From an uncultured Eubacteriales bacterium (lineage in GTDB: Bacteria; Bacillota; Clostridia; Oscillospirales; Acutalibacteraceae), in assembly GCA_934700635.1 (NCBI GenBank), contig CAKUXU010000023.1, positions 1 through 11,596 on the forward strand: a stretch of DNA of 11,596 nucleotides. Direction: 5' to 3'. The notes beneath the pieces are model-generated. The model was not told the origin of the DNA, did not search any database, and was given only the letters and a program-made list of their open reading frames with translations. Below, one piece after another: positions 1 through 7,541 of the stretch; position 1 is the first letter of the stretch; every line of letters starts with the position of its first letter. Position numbers and translations under genes: made by a program.

Positions 1-950
1 TCGAAAATGCCTTTTCTAATCCATTTAGCAGAATATATTTTTGCTTTTTTTAAAGCTCTTATAACTTTTTCTAATTTTGCAATTTTAGCTTCTGGTGAGG
101 GATTCTCTTTTAATTCAATGTTTAAAGCATTATAGAGATCCAATACAATTTTTCTTTCTGTTTTAGATCTTTTGCACTCCTTGCTTAATAGTGCAGTTGC
201 AAAATCTTCTGGGCTATTTGATGCTATAATATTTTTGCCATCCAATTTATTAGCATCTTTTAAACCTAAATTTTCAGGAGTTAATTTTGTTATGTTATTT
301 TTTGCATAAAGCGAAAGATTTGACAAGAATTTTTTGCAAAATTTGTCATTATCTATTTTTGTAGGTGAAATTGATTCGTCTTTCTTATTGGAACAACTTA
401 TCGTTGGATTTTCTTTTTCAAAGCTGACGTTTTCTATTGCTTGTGATACCGCTTTGATACAGTCTTTCCAGTACTCAGTTTTTCCTAGATCAAACAGATA
501 GCTACTAATAACACCATTTCTTATCCATTTGGCTGAATATTTCCGAGCTTCTTTTAAAACTGTTAAAATTTTTTTCAATTTTGCAATTTTAGCTTCTGAT
601 GATGGATTTTTTTCTAATTTTATATTTAATACATGATATAAATCTGTTATTATTTTTTTTTCGGTTTTTGAATTTTTGCATTCTTCATTAATGCTGTAGG
701 ATACATATTTAGTAGTATTGTAACTGGAAATTTGACCAGCTTTAAACCCATCTTCAAAAGATAAATTTTCTGGAGTTAATTTTTCGATGTCATAGAGCGC
801 ATAAACAGCAATCCTACAAAGAAAATTCCTGCAGTTCTTTGATTTTCCTGATTTTTTTGCCGGATCAACAAATTTAGTATCATTTTCAAACTTATCTGAT
901 TCATAGTTTTTTTTAAATCTATTCACATATTTTTGTACTGTGGAACTCAT
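1..950 (-). CDS. Unrecognised protein with tandem internal duplication, 3' end cut by window edge
   Basis: I do not recognise this family. The frame is open without a stop from ATG at 950 to the window edge (316 codons), so the C-terminus is missing. The start is supported by AGGGG at 960-964, nine bases upstream, and by a consensus promoter at 982-1010. The protein is lysine-rich and mostly helical in appearance, with no signal peptide or membrane segment in the visible part, so it is probably cytoplasmic. It contains two copies of a domain, residues 40-144 and 205-312. Both carry L-T-P-E-N-L near the start (58-63, 223-228), a conserved E-C-K followed by S-K-T-E (90-97, 258-265), S-E/P-E-A-K-I-A-K-L (118-125, 286-293) and Y-S-A-K-W-I-R (138-144, 306-312). 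Residues 91-144 and 259-312 are 36/54 identical. A linker (about 145-204) contains Y-W-K-D-C and may be part of the repeat unit. It lies downstream of phage tail genes on the same strand and may be phage cargo. No function is claimed. Confidence 0.85.
   Translation of the reverse strand, partial: MSSTVQKYVNRFKKNYESDKFENDTKFVDPAKKSGKSKNCRNFLCRIAVYALYDIEKLTPENLSFEDGFKAGQISSYNTTKYVSYSINEECKNSKTEKKIITDLYHVLNIKLEKNPSSEAKIAKLKKILTVLKEARKYSAKWIRNGVISSYLFDLGKTEYWKDCIKAVSQAIENVSFEKENPTISCSNKKDESISPTKIDNDKFCKKFLSNLSLYAKNNITKLTPENLGLKDANKLDGKNIIASNSPEDFATALLSKECKRSKTERKIVLDLYNALNIELKENPSPEAKIAKLEKVIRALKKAKIYSAKWIRKGIF
15..338 (-). repeat. Internal protein repeat, copy B
   Basis: This encodes residues 205-312 of the gene at 1-950 and is the second copy of the domain. 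The final Y-S-A-K-W-I-R block sits about 15 bases from the window edge, so the sequence equivalent to the linker after copy A, or a third copy, would lie outside. Confidence 0.8.
519..833 (-). repeat. Internal protein repeat, copy A
   Basis: This encodes residues 40-144 of the gene at 1-950. It aligns to copy B (15-338) with an offset of 165 residues in its first half and 168 in its second, which implies one 3-residue insertion in copy B. At DNA level the best-conserved blocks (L-T-P-E-N-L and E-A-K-I-A-K-L) are nearly identical, which points to duplication of the gene segment rather than convergence. Confidence 0.8.
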
Positions 951-981
951 TTGTTATCACCCCTAAATAATTTTTTATATA

Positions 982-1010
982 ATTTTACTATAAATATTTA
1001 GATGTGTCAA
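982..1010 (-). promoter_or_regulatory. Sigma-A promoter of the duplicated-domain gene
   Basis: Reading the minus strand, TTGACA (1010-1005) is followed by exactly 17 bases and TAAAAT (987-982). The predicted transcription start is near 975, leaving a leader of about 25 bases that holds the ribosome binding site. It lies just downstream of the tail-gene terminator, so this gene appears to be transcribed on its own. Confidence 0.85.
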
Positions 1011-1030
1011 GAGGATTTTTTACTTTTTAT

Positions 1031-1065
1031 TAAAAATAAAAATTCCCACCATATATAGGCGGGAA
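1031..1065 (-). terminator. Rho-independent terminator of the phage tail gene pair
   Basis: On the minus strand an 8-bp stem TTCCCGCC / GGTGGGAA (one G-T pair) with loop TATATAT (1043-1065) is followed by a T-rich run (1031-1042). It begins five bases past the stop codon of the gene at 1071-1361. The plus-strand side lacks a T-run, so it acts in one direction. Confidence 0.9.
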
Positions 1066-1070
1066 GTTAT

Positions 1071-1361
1071 TTAATCATTTGTACATTCAGAAAATTTGTC
1101 TAAAGTCTTTAAATATTCATAAGCAGATGAAACATTAAAGTTTTCGTTATAAGGTATGTTTAAATATTCTGCACTTATTAAAACGTCCATTGGATTTCCC
1201 AGCAATAAAGCTTCTTTTTCTATTTGTCTTTTTTCTTTATTTTCATAAGATGCTATTTCAATTATGGTTGCATGATTGATTATATTATTTATGCTTACTA
1301 CTCTGTGATAAGTTGTTGGAATATTAGAGTTTTTTGAATTTAATTTTTTAATTATAGCCAT
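1071..1361 (-). CDS. Small phage tail-module protein (96 aa), unnamed
   Basis: It encodes 96 residues with no signal peptide or membrane segment. Its layout matches small proteins often found directly after baseplate or tail-fibre genes in prophages of Firmicutes. An N-terminal M-A-I-I-K is followed by a Tyr-His-Arg-Val motif (18-21), a stretch ending in A-S-Y-x-N-K-E-K-R (37-45), and a C-terminal A-Y-E-Y-L-K-T-L (80-87) before an acidic tail. That resemblance is from memory of the family. Its molecular role is not established; a structural or assembly part near the tail tip is the natural guess. The start is supported by AAGGAGAT upstream of ATG at 1361. It follows the BppU-like gene by 26 bases in the same transcript, and a terminator follows its stop. 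Confidence 0.75.
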   Translation of the reverse strand: MAIIKKLNSKNSNIPTTYHRVVSINNIINHATIIEIASYENKEKRQIEKEALLLGNPMDVLISAEYLNIPYNENFNVSSAYEYLKTLDKFSECTND

Positions 1362-1387
1362 TTTATAAATCTCCTTTTGTAAAATTT

Positions 1388-2245
1388 TTATTTATACCCA
1401 ATTATTTGAGTTATGTAAAATAGATTTCCTTTTACTGGTTGAGACAATGTATCTTTAATTACGCAGTATCCGCAACAAGAGCTTTCCCATAACGCCATAT
1501 CTTCGGAAAGATTTATTCTAGAAGTTCTTATTATAATTTCACCGGAACTTTCTAAATACGTTATTTCTTGCAACAATGTATTTTTTGTGGCTATTTTATA
1601 AACTTTTGTAGACAATTTTATCGTTGGAGTTCTGTGATAATATATTTCTATAAAATCATAATTTTCAACATTGTCGTTTAAAGATATAATTGACGACTGT
1701 GTTCCTGAGTTATTACTGTACAGAACAGTGGGGGAGACTTTTGCATTTATTTCATTTATTGCTCCGACTACGGTTGATTTTTCGGTTGTTGAAAGATTAG
1801 AAATATTTCCGACTGAATTCGAAAAAGAATTAGCATTTTCTATTGCGGAAATTAAACTGTTAAATTCTGAGGTGCTTTCTATAGCTTCTGAAAAATCGCT
1901 TGTATCTGAAACTATTATTTTTAATCCCGTAACTTTCAAAAGCAATTCTTCACCTGAAAAAATATGAAATTCGCAGTTTAAAACTCCTGAAATAGCAAGA
2001 ACTTGAGACGTTAAGCTTAAAGATACTTTGTTATTTGATTCGTCCACAGTGCATGTATTATAAATTGTAGTTCCGTCAGGTTTCAAAGCATAAAACACTA
2101 CTGATTTTCCTGAAAGGTTTAAAAATGTACTGTTTCCTGTGTCGAAATACACTTCAATGTTTCTGGAATTAATTTCACCTTTGTTTACATATATATCGGT
2201 GTGGTTTAAATTCCAAACATTTAAATATATTTGTTTTGTAACCAT
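1388..2245 (-). CDS. Phage baseplate upper protein, BppU-like
   Basis: It encodes 285 residues. Residues 1-115 have the character of the BppU N-terminal beta domain: I-Y-L-N-V-W, then G-E-I-N-S-R, V-V-F-Y-A-L-K-P-D-G-T (49-59) and a G-x-L-N-C-E-F-H-I strand (87-95). A helical connector follows (120-170) with L-S-T-T-E-K-S-T-V-V-G-A-I-N-E-I-N (151-167), typical of the segment before a receptor-binding domain. The C-terminal part (171-285), starting with V-L-Y-S and ending in I-I-G-Y-K, looks like the beta-rich tip domain of siphophage tail proteins; it carries an odd Cys-Cys-Gly-Tyr-Cys cluster (257-261). In phages this family connects receptor-binding proteins to the baseplate. The start at 2245 has a perfect AGGAGGT, though about 10 bases away. 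No upstream tail genes are present; the next gene is host htrA. Confidence 0.8.
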   Translation of the reverse strand: MVTKQIYLNVWNLNHTDIYVNKGEINSRNIEVYFDTGNSTFLNLSGKSVVFYALKPDGTTIYNTCTVDESNNKVSLSLTSQVLAISGVLNCEFHIFSGEELLLKVTGLKIIVSDTSDFSEAIESTSEFNSLISAIENANSFSNSVGNISNLSTTEKSTVVGAINEINAKVSPTVLYSNNSGTQSSIISLNDNVENYDFIEIYYHRTPTIKLSTKVYKIATKNTLLQEITYLESSGEIIIRTSRINLSEDMALWESSCCGYCVIKDTLSQPVKGNLFYITQIIGYK

Positions 2246-2277
2246 TTTTGGTGGTACCTCCTTGAAGAATAATTAAT

Positions 2278-2294
2278 TGAAAAATATATTTTCA
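2278..2294. repeat. Short perfect inverted repeat upstream of the BppU-like gene
   Basis: TGAAAA (2278-2283) and TTTTCA (2289-2294) flank ATATA. It lies 33 bases before the BppU-like start, just ahead of its ribosome binding site. It could be an operator or a weak leader hairpin; AT-rich sequence makes chance likely. I see no convincing -35/-10 pair in the 144-base gap 2246-2389, only a TATATT at 2283-2288 without a good -35. Confidence 0.3.
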
Positions 2295-2337
2295 CTATTC
2301 AATCTAAAAACTTAAAAAGTTGAGTTTTAAAAGGCAA

Positions 2338-2374
2338 ATAAAAAAATACAGACAATCATTTTAATGATTGCCTG
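2338..2374 (-). terminator. Rho-independent terminator after htrA
   Basis: On the minus strand CAGGCAATCATT (2374-2363), a two-base loop, and AATGATTGTCTG (2360-2349) form a 12-bp stem with one G-T pair. It is followed by TATTTTTTT. It starts 16 bases after the htrA stop codon and marks the end of the tdk-to-htrA transcription unit and the border to the phage-like genes. Confidence 0.9.
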
Positions 2375-2389
2375 ATATAAAACATTTTA

Positions 2390-3748
2390 CTATCTTGAGT
2401 TTATTTGTTCTTCTTCCTGAGTTTCTCCTCTGTCTTCAAGGAGAACTACGTTTACATTAAAGGTAGTGCTGTCTTTGTTTGATGAATCCATAGACGATTT
2501 ACGTCGAAAAACAGTAAGAGAAATCGTTTCGCCAGGGCTATGTTTAGAGAGTTCTCCATAAAATGTATCAAAACTGTTTATATCTATATTATTTATTTTT
2601 GTTATGATATCTCCATTTTGAACGTTAGCTGACTCAAGACTGCTACCGCTGTAAATTTTATGAACTAATATACCAACGGGTACATTATACATTTGAGATT
2701 GATATGCAGTGACTTGCATTGCACTTATGCCAAGCCTGACTCTGCCAGAAACATATCCTTTACTGATTATATCACTTACTACTGCTTTTACATCATTAGA
2801 AGGTACGGCAAATCCCATTCCTTCAAGCCCTGCAGCGCCTATTTTCATTGAGTTTATTCCTATAACTTGACCATACATATTGATAAGGGGTCCTCCGGAA
2901 TTTCCCGGATTAATTGCTGCATCGGTTTGAATGTATTTTACTAAACTGTTTGAAGATATACTTTTTGAACGATTTATAGCCGAAACTATTCCGCGAGTTA
3001 ATGTGCTTGCAAAATCAAGGCCAAGAGGATTTCCGAGTGCTAATACGGATTCACCTACTTTTACCTGATCCGAGTCTCCTAAAGTAGCACATGAAAGACC
3101 AGATTTTTCACATTTTATAACTGCTAAGTCTGTACGAACATCATATCCGACAACTTTTCCAGAGAATTCTTCATTGGTATTAGAAACAATTTTTATATTA
3201 TTCTTTTTTGAATTATTAACAACATGGGAATTTGTTACTATATAACCTTTTTCATCAATTATAACACCTGATCCTTGGCTTATCGGATCTGAAATGATAT
3301 TTGCTTCTGAATCGTAAACCACTACTCCGACTACACACGGAGCCAACTTATTATAAACCGTTTCAGCCGATAACTGATTTTCATCTTCGGGTTTTTGTTC
3401 AAATTTTATGTTTGGCTCATCAAGTTGAGAATTATTTTGATTTGACGAGCTTATACTATTATTTCTTTGACTTGATTTAGAAGTAGATATATAACCATTT
3501 TTCCAGAAATATACTATGCAAACTATTAGTATTATAACTAAAAATACGAGTATGCCGATAGTAGCTGAAAGAAAAGACTTTATTTTCTTGTCATGATCTT
3601 TATTAGGGTTTGGACTATCTTCAAAATCTATTTCTTCACGGTTCGAAAAAATATCTTTTTCTCCTGATTTTTCTTCATTTAAACTGTTATCTTGAATTCT
3701 TTCAGATATTTTAAAATCCAATTCTTTTGTATCATCAAAATTATCCAT
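2390..3748 (-). CDS. htrA: HtrA/DegP-type membrane-anchored serine protease with PDZ domain
   Basis: An envelope quality-control protease. Its 452 residues comprise an acidic cytoplasmic N-terminus (1-53), one membrane segment (about 58-82), a Ser/Asn-rich linker (about 88-125), a trypsin-like domain (about 128-330) and a PDZ domain (about 338-435). The catalytic triad is visible: His175 in T-N-S-H-V-V, Asp207 in R-T-D-L-A-V, and Ser284 in P-G-N-S-G-G-P-L. L-A-L-G-N-P-L-G (236-243) and Q-T-D-A-A-I-N (274-280) are also typical. The topology puts the protease outside the membrane, where the family degrades or refolds damaged proteins. The ATG overlaps the ftsH stop codon region by 8 bases and has AGGAGG inside the end of ftsH, so translation is probably coupled. 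It is the last gene of the unit. The subtype (HtrA, HtrB or YyxA-like) cannot be told from sequence alone. Confidence 0.95.
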   Translation of the reverse strand: MDNFDDTKELDFKISERIQDNSLNEEKSGEKDIFSNREEIDFEDSPNPNKDHDKKIKSFLSATIGILVFLVIILIVCIVYFWKNGYISTSKSSQRNNSISSSNQNNSQLDEPNIKFEQKPEDENQLSAETVYNKLAPCVVGVVVYDSEANIISDPISQGSGVIIDEKGYIVTNSHVVNNSKKNNIKIVSNTNEEFSGKVVGYDVRTDLAVIKCEKSGLSCATLGDSDQVKVGESVLALGNPLGLDFASTLTRGIVSAINRSKSISSNSLVKYIQTDAAINPGNSGGPLINMYGQVIGINSMKIGAAGLEGMGFAVPSNDVKAVVSDIISKGYVSGRVRLGISAMQVTAYQSQMYNVPVGILVHKIYSGSSLESANVQNGDIITKINNIDINSFDTFYGELSKHSPGETISLTVFRRKSSMDSSNKDSTTFNVNVVLLEDRGETQEEEQINSR

Positions 3749-5603
3749 TTAATTTATTTCCTCCTTCTTCCATTAAATCCTGAAATTGTTGTTTATTCAT
3801 TTTTTCATTTATAATTAAATATTCTGCCAAAGCATGAAGCTTTTCTATATTTTCCTCAAGAATCTTCTGAGCTTTGTTGTAGCAAGACATAATTATTTTT
3901 TGAATTTCTGCATCTATTTTAGAAGCCGTTGATTCTGAATACTCTTTAACATGACCTCCATCTTTTCCTATAAATACTTCAGAACTTGATTCTTCAAAAA
4001 CAATAGGCCCGAGAATTTCGCTCATTCCGTATTTTGTTACCATTGATCTTGCCAGTCCTGTTGCACGTTTAATATCTGAGGAAACTCCTGTGGAAGTATC
4101 TTTCAAAATTAATTTTTCTGCTGCCATACCGCCAAGACAAACTATAATTTCTTCGTTTAATTTATTTTTAAACACATAAGTTTCATCTTTTTCGGGTAGA
4201 TACAGTGTATATCCTCCTGCTGATCCCCTTGGAATGATCGAAATTTCATGAACTTCATCCTGAGTTTTACAAAAATATGATGTTATTGCATGACCCGCTT
4301 CGTGATAAGAAACATGTCTTTTGTCTTCTTGACTGATAACTTTTGATTTTTTTTCTGGTCCAATTGAAACTTTAATAGTAGCTTCTTCTATTTCGGTCAT
4401 ACCTATCATTCTCAGTCCACGTCTAACAGATAAAATAGCAGCTTCATTAATAAGATTTTCAAGATCGGCTCCTGTAAATCCTGCTGGTGTTTTAGCAATG
4501 GTTTTTAGTTTTACATCTGGGGCGAAAGTTTTACCTTTTGCGTGGACTTTAAGAATTTCTTCTCTTCCTTTTATGTCCGGGTAACCCACATATATTCTTC
4601 TATCAAATCTGCCAGGTCGCATAAGAGCAGGGTCAAGTATATCTGGTCTGTTTGTAGCCGCTATCATTATAACCCCTTCGTTTTCTCCAAAACCATCCAT
4701 CTCAACGAGGAGCTGATTTAGTGTTTGTTCACGTTCATCATGTCCTCCTCCGAGTCCAGAGCCACGTTGGCGACCGACCGCGTCTATTTCATCTATAAAA
4801 ATTATGCAAGGTGAATTTCGTTTTGCTTGTTCAAACAGGTCTCTTACTCTTGAAGCTCCTACACCTACGAACATCTCAACAAAATCTGATCCTGACATGG
4901 AAAAAAACGGAACTCCCGCCTCTCCGGCGACTGCTCTTGCAAGTAAAGTTTTACCTGTTCCAGGAGGACCCACTAAAAGTAACCCTTTAGGAATTCTTGC
5001 ACCAATAGCGGTATATTTTTCAGGCGATTTAAGAAAATCCACTATTTCGGAAAGTTCTTCTTTTTCTTCATCTGCTCCGGCAACATCTTTAAACGTTGCT
5101 TTTCGTGAATCATTTGGATTATTTTTAAATCGTGCTTTTCCAAATCCAAATTGGCGACCGCTTTCTCCGTTTAAAGCATTTAGTTTTTTCATGAAAATCC
5201 ATCCGACTAGGCATAGCATCAAAGTGGGTAAAATTACAAATGTAATGCTGCTTGTTATCCATGAAGTTTCAGCAGGTTTAGTAATGTCATAAACCATTGG
5301 AGCATTTTCATTTTTTGCATTATATTCTTCTACATAATCTTTTATGTCCATATACATTAAGTTTGCACTCGGAGCTGTATAGTAAATCACACTTTCGTCT
5401 TTAAGAGTAATTTCCATATTTCCGGATCCAAGATTCATGCTGTACTTAACTACTTGTTGATTTTTGAATTTGTCTATTATCTCCGAATAATTATATGTTT
5501 TAGAAGGGGAGATACCATTTACAAGTGCAAAAGTTAAAACTATTAAAAGTGGTAATCCTAAAAAAGCAAGTATACTTTTCCAAACTTTATTTTTATTTTC
5601 CAA
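3741..5603 (-). CDS. ftsH: ATP-dependent zinc metalloprotease FtsH
   Basis: A membrane-bound AAA+ protease that extracts and degrades membrane and some cytosolic proteins. With the TTG start at 5603 it is 620 residues: membrane segment 1 (about 7-28), a short extracytoplasmic domain (about 32-110), membrane segment 2 (about 113-137), AAA+ ATPase and M41 peptidase. Visible motifs are Walker A G-P-P-G-T-G-K-T (212-219), Walker B I-I-F-I-D-E-I-D (267-274), the second region of homology with R-P-G-R-F-D-R (329-335), and zinc site H-E-A-G-H (434-438) with Asp510 as likely third ligand. The start is ambiguous. The only Shine-Dalgarno (GGAG, 5615-5618) is 11 bases before TTG 5603 but overlaps or abuts GTG 5615 and ATG 5612; those would add four or three residues. 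It follows hpt closely (43 bases from this start), as in the classic tilS-hpt-ftsH cluster, and overlaps htrA. Confidence 0.97.
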   Translation of the reverse strand: MENKNKVWKSILAFLGLPLLIVLTFALVNGISPSKTYNYSEIIDKFKNQQVVKYSMNLGSGNMEITLKDESVIYYTAPSANLMYMDIKDYVEEYNAKNENAPMVYDITKPAETSWITSSITFVILPTLMLCLVGWIFMKKLNALNGESGRQFGFGKARFKNNPNDSRKATFKDVAGADEEKEELSEIVDFLKSPEKYTAIGARIPKGLLLVGPPGTGKTLLARAVAGEAGVPFFSMSGSDFVEMFVGVGASRVRDLFEQAKRNSPCIIFIDEIDAVGRQRGSGLGGGHDEREQTLNQLLVEMDGFGENEGVIMIAATNRPDILDPALMRPGRFDRRIYVGYPDIKGREEILKVHAKGKTFAPDVKLKTIAKTPAGFTGADLENLINEAAILSVRRGLRMIGMTEIEEATIKVSIGPEKKSKVISQEDKRHVSYHEAGHAITSYFCKTQDEVHEISIIPRGSAGGYTLYLPEKDETYVFKNKLNEEIIVCLGGMAAEKLILKDTSTGVSSDIKRATGLARSMVTKYGMSEILGPIVFEESSSEVFIGKDGGHVKEYSESTASKIDAEIQKIIMSCYNKAQKILEENIEKLHALAEYLIINEKMNKQQFQDLMEEGGNKLNG

Positions 5604-5646
5604 AATTAACATCACTCCATACTTTCATTTTTATAAAGAAATTCAT

Positions 5647-6186
5647 TTATGTATTACTGCTTTCGTCGAGAACAGTTACAAATGGTAAATTCCTATACTT
5701 ACCATTATAGTCCATTCCGTAGCCAATTACAAATTTATCTGAAATTTCTATTCCAACATAGTCTGCTTCTATGTCTACTTTTCTTTTTGAAGGTTTATCT
5801 AAAAATGTACATATTTTAAGGCTTTTTGGATTTTTCTCATTTAACATTTCAGTAACCTTTTTTAAAGTATATCCACTTTCAAGAATATCTTCAATGATTA
5901 ATACGTCGTAATTGGTTATATCTATGTCAAGACCTTTCAAAACTTTAACTTCTCCGCCTAGATTTTGTGTTCCCACATAACTTGACATACACATAAAATC
6001 AACTTCACAATTATAAAGTTTTATTTCCTTCATAAGGTCTGAAATAAATAAAATAGACCCTTTTAAAATTCCCACGAGAAGAAGGTTTTTATTTTTATAG
6101 TCATTTGTAATTTGTTTCCCTAATTTTTTTACAATTTTGTCAATTTCTTCGCAGTTTAAAAATATTTTGCCTATATATTCATTCAT
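5647..6186 (-). CDS. hpt: Hypoxanthine (guanine) phosphoribosyltransferase
   Basis: A cytoplasmic purine-salvage enzyme that joins hypoxanthine or guanine to PRPP to give IMP or GMP. Its 179 residues are normal for the family. Diagnostic parts are V-G-I-L-K-G-S (38-44), the M-S-S-Y-V-G-T (67-73) flexible loop, and the PRPP-binding motif V-L-I-I-E-D-I-L-E-S-G-Y-T (95-107). The usual D-S-G of that motif is E-S-G here, a conservative change. Purine-contacting residues follow in F-L-D-K-P (128-132) and a Y-V-G-I-E-I block (143-148), then the I-G-Y-G-M-D-Y ending (154-160). The ATG has AAGGAG 10 bases upstream. It lies 14 bases after tilS and 43 before ftsH, the order known from Bacillus and many Firmicutes. 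Confidence 0.95.
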   Translation of the reverse strand: MNEYIGKIFLNCEEIDKIVKKLGKQITNDYKNKNLLLVGILKGSILFISDLMKEIKLYNCEVDFMCMSSYVGTQNLGGEVKVLKGLDIDITNYDVLIIEDILESGYTLKKVTEMLNEKNPKSLKICTFLDKPSKRKVDIEADYVGIEISDKFVIGYGMDYNGKYRNLPFVTVLDESSNT

Positions 6187-6200
6187 AATGTTTTTACTCC

Positions 6201-7541
6201 TTAAATCTTAATTTTTTCTAGTTTGATTATTGCTACTTTTTTAGTTTCTGAGTTTGGAATGAAATTTTTTGAAACACCGATTTTGTGAGTCCATACAACA
6301 GTATTTTCATTTGCAAGAATAGGTATATTTTCTCGATCTTCCGGAGGAATTTTAACCTCATTAAAAATCTTTTTAATACTTTTTGTTATTTTTCTTTCTT
6401 TAAAAGTAAATTTATCTCCGGGACGCCTATTCCTGAAAACACTGCCAGGTGGGACTTTTTCAAAATCAAGAGCATAAATGTTTTTTTTATTTTCTAGTTT
6501 ATTGTATTCTTCAATACTAATTATATCTAAAGTTATTTTAGCTCCTATTTCAGGCAATATATTTAAATTTTTAACAGGGTACTGCCATTTCGGATATTCA
6601 TGATTTGAATTTTCCTCTACATTTAAATTGCCTTTTGAATAGGATATTATTTTTCCTCCTGAAATACACATTTTTCCTTGCTTATTTTTTATTATTTTTT
6701 CTAAATCTTTTATATGTTTCTGTTCTGTACTGCCATTTTCACTGTGTTTATTAATAATTTTCATGAGTACTCGATTTTTTATGGCACAGGGGAGAGAAAC
6801 TATTTCATTTGGAGAACTGCTACTTTGAATTTTGTTTGCAAAATTTTCTAAATAATTTTCATCTTCTCTTATAGAAGTAATAGCTCGGTTTATTGCATTT
6901 TCAAAATTTGGATTTATTTCTTTAAACTTAGGGATAATATCTAAACGAATTTTATTTCTTGTGTAATCTTTTTCAAAGTTTGAACTGTCGTTTACATAAC
7001 TAAGATTATTTCTGTGGCAGTATTCTTCTATTTCTTCTCTTTTTATTTCAATTAACGGTCTTATTATATTTTCACGTACAGGAGGAATTCCACAAAGCCC
7101 TTTCAGACCTGTTCCTCTTGAAAGACGCATTAAAATAGTTTCTACATTGTCAGAAAGAGTATGCGCCGTGGCAATTTTTGAATTTTTGTTTTGGTTTGCT
7201 ACTTGATTAAATACTTCATATCTTATTTTTCTTCCTGCTTCTTCCATTCCGATTTTTAGTTCTTTTGAAATTCTAGGAATATCTACTTCTTTAATAATTA
7301 AATTTATTTTCAATTCTTTACAGAAATCTTTTACGAAAATTTCATCCCTTTTTGCTTCTTCATTTCTAATACCATGATTTATATGCACAGCGTGTAAATT
7401 AAAATTCATTTTTTTGCTAATTGTATATAAAAAATGCGTAAGCGAAACCGAATCGGCACCGCCAGAAAGACCTACGATTATATTTTCAGTATTTTCAAGC
7501 ATTTTATAACTGTTTATTGTTTTTAAAGCTTTAGAAATCAT
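6201..7541 (-). CDS. tilS: tRNA(Ile)-lysidine synthase
   Basis: It modifies C34 of tRNA-Ile(CAU) to lysidine with ATP and lysine, switching the tRNA from Met to Ile identity so that AUA codons are read; it is essential in most bacteria. Its 446 residues start with an N-type ATP pyrophosphatase domain carrying the PP-loop S-G-G-A-D-S (26-31). V-H-I-N-H-G-I-R (52-59) and A-H-T-L-S-D-N-V-E-T (126-135) follow, with the R-L-S-R-G-T-G-L-K-G-L segment (139-149) used in tRNA and ATP handling. The C-terminal domain contains F-R-N-R-R-P-G-D-K-F (369-378), a signature of this family. The start overlaps the end of dnaB by 11 bases and its GGAGG lies inside dnaB, so the two are probably translationally coupled. 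Confidence 0.96.
   Translation of the reverse strand: MISKALKTINSYKMLENTENIIVGLSGGADSVSLTHFLYTISKKMNFNLHAVHINHGIRNEEAKRDEIFVKDFCKELKINLIIKEVDIPRISKELKIGMEEAGRKIRYEVFNQVANQNKNSKIATAHTLSDNVETILMRLSRGTGLKGLCGIPPVRENIIRPLIEIKREEIEEYCHRNNLSYVNDSSNFEKDYTRNKIRLDIIPKFKEINPNFENAINRAITSIREDENYLENFANKIQSSSSPNEIVSLPCAIKNRVLMKIINKHSENGSTEQKHIKDLEKIIKNKQGKMCISGGKIISYSKGNLNVEENSNHEYPKWQYPVKNLNILPEIGAKITLDIISIEEYNKLENKKNIYALDFEKVPPGSVFRNRRPGDKFTFKERKITKSIKKIFNEVKIPPEDRENIPILANENTVVWTHKIGVSKNFIPNSETKKVAIIKLEKIKI

Noticed and set aside
1671..1967. Plus-strand open frame of 98 codons opposite the BppU-like gene
   Set aside because: It is antisense to a gene with clear family features, with no family signal of its own.
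1..2245. Left region considered as a CRISPR array, insertion sequence or toxin-antitoxin locus
   Set aside because: There are no short spaced repeats, no transposase motif or terminal inverted repeats, and no toxin-antitoxin pairing; the repeats found are within one coding frame.
4804..5292. Plus-strand open frame of 162 codons
   Set aside because: It lies entirely antisense to the conserved ATPase region of ftsH and has no recognisable protein features.
5525..5710. Plus-strand frame spanning the ftsH-hpt junction
   Set aside because: It is low-complexity and antisense to two real genes; no independent support.
6285..6497. Plus-strand frame of 70 codons opposite tilS
   Set aside because: It is antisense to the conserved C-terminal domain of tilS and rich in Phe/Ile as expected of complemented AT-rich coding DNA.
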